From NCBI GenBank assembly GCA_016870235.1, contig VGCB01000204.1, forward strand, positions 1 through 5,784: 5,784 nt of DNA, given 5' to 3'. Every line of letters begins with the position of its first letter. The stretch's first letter is position 1. This DNA is from Actinomycetota bacterium. GTDB taxonomy: Bacteria; Actinomycetota; Thermoleophilia; Gaiellales; Gaiellaceae. A model generated the notes under the pieces. That model saw only the letters and a list, made by a program, of their open reading frames with translations. It did no database searches and was not told the origin of the DNA. A program made the translations under genes and the position numbers. Positions 1-5,784 of the stretch are shown here, one piece after another.

Positions 1-16
1 TACCCTCACCCATCAC
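1..16 (-). CDS. 5' end of an unidentified gene downstream of clpC (partial, cut by window edge)
   Basis: Reading leftwards past the clpC stop, a consensus AGGAGG lies at 27-22, followed by overlapping in-frame starts GTG (16-14) and ATG (13-11), then Gly-Glu-Gly before the window ends. The spacing from AGGAGG is 5 nt to the GTG and 8 nt to the ATG, both good. The gene would start about 95 nt after the clpC stop on the same strand, so it may be co-transcribed with clpC. A weak promoter of its own is conceivable: TTGCCG (67-62) and TAGAGC (43-38) are 18 nt apart, but the second is a poor -10. In Bacillus, clpC is followed by radA; the visible residues (MGEG) do not resemble a RadA N-terminus, and too little is present to name a product. 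Confidence 0.4.
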
Positions 17-97
17 CGGCGCCTCCTCGTAAACGCGGCTCTACCGCCACGACCACCGCGACGGCAACCCGCGCCAACTTACGAACAGAGGCGCCGG
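16..97 (-). repeat. Inverted repeat spanning the clpC 3' region and the next gene's Shine-Dalgarno
   Basis: CCGGCGCCTC at 16-25 is the exact reverse complement of GAGGCGCCGG at 88-97. In a transcript reading leftwards out of clpC the two 10-base arms could pair across a 62-nt loop. The second arm covers part of the AGGAGG and touches the GTG start. Each arm contains the self-complementary GGCGCC, so the pairing could also be coincidental in GC-rich DNA. No U-tract follows, so it does not look like an intrinsic terminator, and none is visible after clpC. Confidence 0.35.
22..27 (-). promoter_or_regulatory. Shine-Dalgarno of the gene downstream of clpC
   Basis: On the minus strand this is AGGAGG, a full match to the anti-Shine-Dalgarno core, with a GTG/ATG start pair 5-8 nt downstream. 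It is the main evidence for a gene at the left edge. Four of its bases also belong to one arm of a 10-bp inverted repeat. Confidence 0.5.
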
Positions 98-110
98 CAC
101 TCCATACGGT

Positions 111-2654
<2,544 letters not shown>

Positions 2655-2665
2655 CTGTCCCTCGA

Positions 2666-2674
2666 CCCTCCTTT
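2666..2674 (-). promoter_or_regulatory. clpC Shine-Dalgarno
   Basis: AAAGGAGGG on the minus strand ends 11 nt before the GTG at 2654. The spacing is slightly long, and a second weaker GAGGGA (2663-2658) sits 3 nt before the start. It decides the GTG start of clpC against the much longer open frame. Confidence 0.75.
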
Positions 2675-2681
2675 CGTCTTT

Positions 2682-2697
2682 GCCTACCGCAGTAGGC
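2682..2697 (-). repeat. Perfect hairpin just upstream of the clpC ribosome binding site
   Basis: Read on the minus strand, GCCTAC, loop TGCG, GTAGGC: a perfect 6-bp stem with a 4-nt loop, ending 7 nt before the Shine-Dalgarno. It could be an mRNA leader hairpin or a dyad operator. It does not match the CtsR heptad repeat or HspR box as I know them. Confidence 0.4.
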
Positions 2698-2768
2698 CCG
2701 TGCTCCCGCGCCAGGATCGGCGAAGGGTCGCTCCGCAGCCAGCCGGCGCGGTGTCGAAGGATGGAGCC

Positions 2769-2774
2769 ATCGTA
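2769..2774 (-). promoter_or_regulatory. Possible -10 element for clpC
   Basis: TACGAT on the minus strand fits a TANNNT -10 and would give a leader of roughly 105-110 nt. The sequence 17-18 nt further upstream (GGCCCG) is not a recognisable -35, so support is weak. clpC may also be read from the lysS promoter, although the preceding 277-nt gap favours its own. Confidence 0.25.
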
Positions 2775-2894
2775 CCCCACCGGGTCGCCGTCGGGCCGCG
2801 GTGGAAGGCGCGCGCGGAGGCGCTCGCCGCACAGGCGGGCGCATGACGGCCGGCGGGGACGGGCACCGACATGATGGCTTGATACTCGGCTTCC

Positions 2895-2926
2895 GGGAGG
2901 CCGGATCCCTCCCCTCAAAGGGGGAG
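2895..2926 (-). repeat. Two overlapping, mutually exclusive hairpins after the LolA/LppX-like gene
   Basis: In the leftward transcript, CTCCCC (2914-2909) can pair with the upstream GGGGAG form: stem arms 2921-2926 and 2909-2914 with a 6-nt loop. Alternatively 2908-2913 can pair with 2895-2900 (GGGAGG/CCTCCC, 7-nt loop). The two share bases 2909-2913, so only one can form at a time. They start 6 nt past the TAG stop. Neither is followed by a U-tract, so an intrinsic terminator is not supported; an RNA end-protecting or attenuator-like element is possible. Confidence 0.35.
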
Positions 2927-2931
2927 CCTGG

Positions 2932-3780
2932 CTATGCGGGTGGCGGAGAGGCGACGAGGTCGGCCGGCGGGGCCGTCACCTCCACCGGCTGGTTGAAGTC
3001 GGTGAAGGTCATCGTCGTCGTGCTCGAGCCCCGCGCCGCCTCCGACGCGAGCGGAATCGCGAAGCGGACGCGGCGGAGGAGCCCGTCGCCGTCGATCCAG
3101 ACGTCGTACTTGAGCTGTCGCAGCCGGATCCCGGTGGCGCCTTCGAGCGCCGTGATCTGCTTTCCGAACGCGGGCACCTTGGCAGCTGCGCGCGCCACGT
3201 CGAGCACGACGCGGTACCGAGTCGCCCGGACGCCGGCGACCTCTCCCGTCTCGAGCTTCGTCGTCTTCTCGATCCCGTGCTCGAGCGGACCGAGGGTGCC
3301 CTGGCTCGCCACGAGCCCCGAGAAGTCGATTCCCTGGTTCCTCGCGGCGGCGTCGAGATCGAACCGCATCCACTCCTTGCCGGGTGGGAGATTGGCGGCG
3401 AACGCGGGCGATCGCGCGTACATGACGTAGCGGCCTTGCTCGCGGAGCATGACGCCGTCGAGGGCGATGCGCTCCCCGTTCGCTCGCACCACGAGCGCGA
3501 GCCTGGCGCTTGCCGTCCCGACCTGCTCGACGGTGCCCCCGATCTTCACCTCGCCGGCGCCGGCCACGACGGTGACGCTCTGCAACGACAGCGACATCGT
3601 CCGCATCTTCGCCGTGCGCCTGGCGGCGTCGACGATCGGGTTGGGCGCCGCCAGCGCAGCGCCGGTCGACAGCGCAGCGCCACCCGACAGCGCAGCGCCG
3701 GCCGAAAGAGCGACGGCAGAAGGAGCGACGGCAGAGGCGGCGACCGCGATCGCCTTCACGACCCTCCCCATGCGACTCAC
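2932..3780 (-). CDS. Secreted LolA/LppX-like protein of unknown function
   Basis: A 282-residue exported protein. Arg/Lys residues at 3-9 precede an unusually long Ala/Ser/Gly-rich hydrophobic stretch (about 8-43), then a likely signal peptidase I site after Ala42-Leu43-Ala44. There is no cysteine in the protein and hence no lipobox. The mature part resembles the LolA/LppX-LprAFG fold in style: a beta-rich body, KEWMRFDLDA near 135-144, a segment with ATRYRVVLDV (186-195), DVWIDGDGLLRRVRF (226-240) and a C-terminal TFTDFNQPVEVTAPP (258-272). Such proteins bind lipid or other hydrophobic ligands in related families, but the ligand and role here are unknown. The start is GTG at 3780 or ATG at 3771; the latter has a weak GGTGAG 4 nt upstream. 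The gene begins 16 nt after the lysS stop with no terminator between, so the two are probably co-transcribed. Family assignment is from sequence pattern only. Confidence 0.82.
   Translation of the reverse strand: MSRMGRVVKAIAVAASAVAPSAVALSAGAALSGGAALSTGAALAAPNPIVDAARRTAKMRTMSLSLQSVTVVAGAGEVKIGGTVEQVGTASARLALVVRANGERIALDGVMLREQGRYVMYARSPAFAANLPPGKEWMRFDLDAAARNQGIDFSGLVASQGTLGPLEHGIEKTTKLETGEVAGVRATRYRVVLDVARAAAKVPAFGKQITALEGATGIRLRQLKYDVWIDGDGLLRRVRFAIPLASEAARGSSTTTMTFTDFNQPVEVTAPPADLVASPPPA
3652..3705 (-). repeat. 18-bp tandem repeat (3 copies) inside the signal-peptide coding region
   Basis: Three head-to-tail 18-bp units at 3652-3669, 3670-3687 and 3688-3705 share the identical first 12 bases CAGCGCAGCGCC and differ only at 1-3 later positions. 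In frame they encode SAGAAL, SGGAAL and STGAAL (residues 26-43). The unit keeps the reading frame, so copy-number change would lengthen or shorten the hydrophobic core without a frameshift. Confidence 0.9.
3706..3735 (-). repeat. 15-bp tandem repeat (2 copies) next to the 18-bp array
   Basis: AAGAGCGACGGCAGA (3706-3720) and AGGAGCGACGGCAGA (3721-3735) match at 14 of 15 positions and encode SAVAL and SAVAP (residues 16-25). The array abuts the 18-bp repeats, so 84 bp of the signal-peptide region are continuous tandem repeat. Confidence 0.85.
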
Positions 3781-3796
3781 CGTAGCCGACGCTTCG

Positions 3797-5164
3797 CTAC
3801 TCGGGAAGAGCCCGCAGCGCCGGGAAGAGGACGACGTCGCGGATCGTCTCCCGGCCGGAGAGCAGCATCGTGAAACGGTCGATGCCGAACCCGAGACCGC
3901 CGGTCGGCGGCATTCCGTAGGAGAGCGCCTCGACGTAGTCGGGGTCGCCGCGCTCGCCCTCGACCTGCTCGGACTGCTCGTCGAACCGCTCCTGCTGCAT
4001 GGCGGCGTCGTTGATCTCGGAGAACGCGTTGCCGAGCTCCATGCCGCCCGCGAAGTACTCGAACCGCTCGGTCAGCCGCGGGTCGTCGTCGGTCGGTCGG
4101 GCGAACGGCGACAGCTCGACCGGGTAGTCGTAGACGATCGTCGGCTGGATCAGCCCCGGCTCGACGAAGTGCGAGAAGGCGTGGTCGACGAGCTGCGCCC
4201 AGTCCTTGTCGGCCTCGGTGTCGACGCCCTTCTCCTGGAGGGTGGCTCGGAGCTCGGTGGCGTCGTACGTCCAGAGCTCGTGCTTCTCGAGCGCGTCGGT
4301 GAACCGGAGCCGCGTCCACGGGCCCGCGAGATCGATCTCGTGCCCGCGGAACGACACCGTCGTCCCGCCGACGACCTCGCGCGCGACCTCCTCGACGAGC
4401 TCCTCGATCCGGTTCATCGTGTCGCGGTAGTCGGCGTAGGCTTCGTACCACTCGAGCATCGTGAACTCGGGGTTGTGCTTGAACGAGACGCCCTCGTTGC
4501 GGAAGTCCTTGCCGATCTCGTACACGCGCTCGAGCCCGCCGACGATGAGCCGCTTGAGGTAGAGCTCGGTCGCGATGCGGAGGTAGAAGTCCTGCTCGAG
4601 CTCGTTGTGGTGCGTCACGAACGGCCGGGCGAAGGCGCCGCCGTAGCGCGGCTGCAGCACCGGAGTCTCGACCTCGACGAAACCTTCACGATCGAGGGAG
4701 CGCCGGATCGCCGTGACGACGCGGGCGCGGAGCACGAAGTCGGCGCGCGTCTGCTCGTTCATCAGGAGGTCGAGGTAGCGCTTGCGGTAGCGGAGCTCGA
4801 CGTCGGTGAGCCCGTGGAACGTGTCGGGGAGCGGCTGGGTGTTCCGCGAGAGCACGATCACCTCGTCGGCCGCGAGCGACGGCTCGCCGCGCTTCGACTT
4901 CGAAGGGCGTCCGACGACCCCGACGACGTCGCCGAGGTGCACGTCGATCTCGCCCGTGTGGCTCGTGTCGCAGATCGCCTGGATCCGCCCGCTCAGGTCG
5001 ACGACGTCGAGGAAGACGAGCTTGCCCATGCCGCGTCGCGCCATCGCCCGACCGGCGATCCGGCGGGTCGCGCCTTCGATCTCAGTGCCGTTCTCGAGCG
5101 GCTCGCACTCGGCGCGGACCGAGACGATCGGGTTCCGGTCGGGGAAGCGCTTGGGGGCGGACAT
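3797..5164 (-). CDS. lysS: Lysyl-tRNA synthetase, class II
   Basis: A 455-residue class II LysRS that attaches lysine to tRNA-Lys in the cytoplasm, using ATP. An OB-fold anticodon-binding domain lies at about 33-108 (RIAGRAMARRGMGKLVFLD onwards), followed by the LPDTFHGL...RYRKRYLDL linker (112-133). The catalytic domain has motif 1 at about 154-183 (GFVEVETP), motif 2 beginning FRNEG at 221 and running through NPEFTMLEWYEAY, and motif 3 GGLGFGIDRF (422-431) with Arg430, followed by IRDVVLFP. YLRIATELYLKRLIVGG and FEYFAGGMELGNAFSE are family hallmarks. It is about 50 residues shorter than E. coli LysS (505), the loss being in the N-terminal extension and within the OB-fold. The ATG at 5164 is preferred: an upstream in-frame GTG (5191) would overlap the apparent -10 element, and no Shine-Dalgarno is visible for either. 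It is first in a probable operon with the LolA/LppX-like gene. Confidence 0.97.
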   Translation of the reverse strand: MSAPKRFPDRNPIVSVRAECEPLENGTEIEGATRRIAGRAMARRGMGKLVFLDVVDLSGRIQAICDTSHTGEIDVHLGDVVGVVGRPSKSKRGEPSLAADEVIVLSRNTQPLPDTFHGLTDVELRYRKRYLDLLMNEQTRADFVLRARVVTAIRRSLDREGFVEVETPVLQPRYGGAFARPFVTHHNELEQDFYLRIATELYLKRLIVGGLERVYEIGKDFRNEGVSFKHNPEFTMLEWYEAYADYRDTMNRIEELVEEVAREVVGGTTVSFRGHEIDLAGPWTRLRFTDALEKHELWTYDATELRATLQEKGVDTEADKDWAQLVDHAFSHFVEPGLIQPTIVYDYPVELSPFARPTDDDPRLTERFEYFAGGMELGNAFSEINDAAMQQERFDEQSEQVEGERGDPDYVEALSYGMPPTGGLGFGIDRFTMLLSGRETIRDVVLFPALRALPE

Positions 5165-5174
5165 CGAATCGCAG

Positions 5175-5180
5175 AGCCTA
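5175..5180 (-). promoter_or_regulatory. -10 element of lysS, probably giving a leaderless or very short-leader mRNA
   Basis: TAGGCT on the minus strand fits TANNNT and ends 10 nt before the lysS ATG. Transcription would start within a few bases of the start codon, consistent with the absence of a Shine-Dalgarno. The expected -35 (about 5198-5203, CGGTAC) is poor and falls in a palindrome. Confidence 0.45.
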
Positions 5181-5194
5181 CCGTCGTCCACGGC

Positions 5195-5204
5195 TCGGTA
5201 CCGA
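5195..5204. repeat. 10-bp palindrome at the lysS -35 position
   Basis: TCGGTACCGA is a perfect 10-bp palindrome covering the place where the lysS -35 hexamer should be. It could be a repressor or activator site; it could also be chance. Confidence 0.25.
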
Positions 5205-5328
5205 TCCTGGGTGGCCTCTCACATCGCCTTCGCCGCGATTCCGCAGAACGGCGTGGTCACCGGGTCAGCTACGTCATGGCGAAAGAGCTGCCGGCCCCGT
5301 CGGTCATCCCCAGCTCGGTTGAGGGACA

Positions 5329-5344
5329 CCTGACAGTGGTCAGG
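5329..5344. repeat. Perfect 6-bp inverted repeat
   Basis: CCTGAC, 4-nt spacer AGTG, GTCAGG. It is a compact dyad that could be a protein-binding site or small hairpin. No poly-T follows on either strand. Confidence 0.4.
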
Positions 5345-5386
5345 CTCGGCGACTTCACCCGCTACACAGCCCTCGGCAACGACTCA

Positions 5387-5404
5387 TCGGCTGAGCCAAG
5401 CCGA
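5387..5404. repeat. Perfect 6-bp inverted repeat
   Basis: TCGGCT (5387-5392) and AGCCGA (5399-5404) are exact reverse complements around a 6-nt spacer, 15 nt before the large hairpin at 5419. Confidence 0.35.
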
Positions 5405-5418
5405 CCCCTCCAACTCCG

Positions 5419-5452
5419 GGCCCGTGCGGCGGCACGCCTCGCCGCACGGGCC
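5419..5452. repeat. Perfect 13-bp inverted repeat (strong hairpin)
   Basis: GGCCCGTGCGGCG (5419-5431) is the exact reverse complement of CGCCGCACGGGCC (5440-5452), with the 8-nt loop GCACGCCT. Such a stem would be very stable in RNA or single-stranded DNA. Neither strand has a T-tract after it, and it lies between divergent genes, so it is not placed as a terminator of either. It might mark the end of a lost gene, a mobile-element remnant or a structured RNA. Confidence 0.8.
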
Positions 5453-5553
5453 ACGCAAAGCGGGGACGCGGCGTTCAGGACGGGCGATCTCGCCGGCCGG
5501 CGGCGCCTTCGCTGCCATCCCGGCCAGTCCGCATGGAGAGAAGACGTATATTA

Positions 5554-5582
5554 CGAAGACTTTTTTGCATAAAAGTTTTTCG
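5554..5582. promoter_or_regulatory. AT-rich inverted repeat upstream of the ATPase gene (operator-like)
   Basis: The core ACTTTT-TTGCAT-AAAAGT (5559-5576) is a perfect 6-bp dyad with a 6-nt centre. Allowing one G-T pair and one bulged T, pairing extends outward to CGAAGACTTTT (5554-5564) and the matching arm ending TTTCG (5582), 11 pairs in total. It lies 32 nt before the ATPase ATG, where a repressor could block the promoter. The bulge and wobble suit a DNA dyad or RNA hairpin equally; its function is inferred from position. Confidence 0.45.
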
Positions 5583-5598
5583 CGTGGGTGTTTTTCGC
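5560..5598 (+). repeat. Three T-tract repeats with an exact 15-bp period
   Basis: CTTTTTTGC (5560-5568), GTTTTTCGC (5575-5583) and GTTTTTCGC (5590-5598) start exactly 15 bp apart; the last two are identical. A separate pair, GAAGAC at 5540 and 5555, has the same period. The block from 5541 to 5600 is about 65% A+T, in sharp contrast to the surrounding GC-rich DNA. Confidence 0.75.
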
Positions 5599-5604
5599 TA
5601 GACT
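5599..5604 (+). promoter_or_regulatory. -10 element of the ATPase gene, probably leaderless
   Basis: TAGACT fits TANNNT and ends 10 nt before the ATG at 5615, the same arrangement as lysS. No Shine-Dalgarno precedes the ATG (CCTCTCTGCC). The -35 position is T-rich and falls in the phased repeats, with no clear TTGACA. Confidence 0.4.
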
Positions 5605-5614
5605 CCTCTCTGCC

Positions 5615-5784
5615 ATGTTCATCAACCGCGAGGACGAGCTTCGGGCGCTCGAGCGCCGCTCGCAGTCCGGCCGGGGCGAGTTCCTCGTCGTCTGGGGGCG
5701 CCGGCGCGTCGGCAAGACCGAGCTGCTGAGCCACTTCCTCGAAGGCCGGCGCGGAGTTCACTTCGAGGCGACGGAGTGTCTCGA
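5615..5784 (+). CDS. ATPase_2/DUF234-type P-loop ATPase, N-terminal fragment cut by the window edge
   Basis: Only the first 56 codons are present, with no stop before the window ends. FINREDEL near the start, then GEFLVVWGRRRVGKTELL (21-38) with Walker A Gly28 to Thr35, then a short segment with HFEATE (49-54), match the opening of the prokaryotic ATPase_2 family (PF01637, COG1672), often paired with a C-terminal DUF234 nuclease-like domain. Members are usually around 450 residues; their physiological role is poorly known and their distribution is patchy, suggesting horizontal spread. It is divergent from lysS and preceded by an AT-rich repeat block unlike the rest of the window. The coding part seen here is GC-rich like its neighbours, so if acquired it is not recent by composition. 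The start is the first ATG in frame and leads straight into the family motif. Confidence 0.85.
   Translation, partial: MFINREDELRALERRSQSGRGEFLVVWGRRRVGKTELLSHFLEGRRGVHFEATECL

Larger units (their letters stand above)
5165..5614. other. Divergent intergenic region between lysS and the ATPase gene
   Basis: This 450-nt stretch has no gene I can support. Moving right it holds the lysS promoter, a palindrome, three inverted repeats (5329-5344, 5387-5404, 5419-5452) and an AT-rich block (5540-5604) just before the ATPase start. Open frames crossing it (for example plus strand 5276-5572, 98 codons from an ATG) lack a Shine-Dalgarno, run through the hairpin arms and encode nothing I recognise. No tRNA, rRNA or known riboswitch is evident. 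Confidence 0.6.

Noticed and set aside
2655..2918. An 88-codon N-terminal extension of ClpC in the open frame
   Set aside because: The extension is Arg/Pro-rich, unlike any ClpC, while the family N-terminus FERFTERA follows directly after a GTG with a strong Shine-Dalgarno.
2909..2926. Intrinsic terminator after the exported-protein gene
   Set aside because: The stem is only 6 bp and no run of T follows in the direction of transcription.
2655..2931. CtsR heptad or HspR HAIR operator for clpC
   Set aside because: I looked for the CtsR GGTCAAA heptads and the HAIR-type CTTGAGT/ACTCAAG dyad on both strands of the leader and found neither.
5269..5361. Minus-strand 30-codon frame containing SLTTVRCPSTELG, reminiscent of the LTTVRxPxxELG stretch of LacI-family regulators
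   Set aside because: The match is about a dozen residues, bounded by stops on both sides, with nothing LacI-like after it. It also overlaps the CCTGAC/GTCAGG dyad. Too short to call a pseudogene; a TBLASTN search of 5165-5540 would decide.
5419..5452. Intrinsic terminator or CRISPR-type repeat at the 13-bp hairpin
   Set aside because: No T-tract on either strand, no upstream gene to terminate in the window, and only a single copy.
3449..5572. A 707-codon open frame on the plus strand opposite lysS and the exported-protein gene
   Set aside because: It is the complement of lysS for most of its length, with low-complexity composition and no recognisable motif. Its tail through the intergenic region is discussed separately.
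5276..5572. Possible 98-codon plus-strand gene (MAKELPAP...) in the intergenic region
   Set aside because: There is no Shine-Dalgarno, the third-position GC is clearly lower than in the real genes, the frame runs through the 13-bp hairpin arms and into the AT-rich promoter block, and the product resembles nothing I know.
5384..5761. A 125-codon minus-strand open frame
   Set aside because: It lies antisense to the ATPase start and crosses the AT-rich promoter block; the plus-strand ATPase motif is convincing, this frame is not.

Overview
This window looks like a stretch of chromosome from a high-GC, actinobacterium-like organism. The ClpC and LysRS sequences, the very GC-rich third codon positions and the TANNNT-type -10 hexamers fit Actinomycetota. 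My impression from sequence style is the Thermoleophilia branch, but this is an inference that only a database search could settle. Most of the window is housekeeping DNA. The accessory-looking part is the right end.

Layout, right to left along the minus strand: lysS (lysyl-tRNA synthetase, 5164 to 3797) is followed after 16 nt by a secreted LolA/LppX-like protein of unknown role (3780 to 2932). After a 277-nt gap with hairpins, a possible promoter and a strong Shine-Dalgarno comes clpC (2654 to 111), the AAA+ unfoldase of the ClpCP protease. About 95 nt beyond the clpC stop, a Shine-Dalgarno and start codon mark a further minus-strand gene of which only the first codons are inside the window. 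The order lysS - small gene - clpC resembles mycobacterial lysS-lsr2-clpC1, but here the middle gene encodes an exported protein instead of the nucleoid protein Lsr2.

Right end: a 450-nt divergent intergenic region (5165-5614) holds three inverted repeats, one a perfect 13-bp stem. It ends in an AT-rich block with three 15-bp-phased T-tract repeats and an operator-like inverted repeat. Directly after it, on the plus strand, begins an ATPase_2/DUF234-type P-loop ATPase (COG1672-like), cut by the window edge after 56 codons.

Functionally, LysS charges tRNA-Lys and ClpC unfolds proteins for ClpP. The exported middle protein has no evident functional tie to either beyond position. lysS and the ATPase gene each have a -10-like TAGNCT exactly 10 nt before the ATG and no Shine-Dalgarno, which suggests leaderless or near-leaderless transcripts. 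I did not find a clearly new multi-gene system. The AT-rich repeat block in front of the ATPase is the most interesting unexplained structure.
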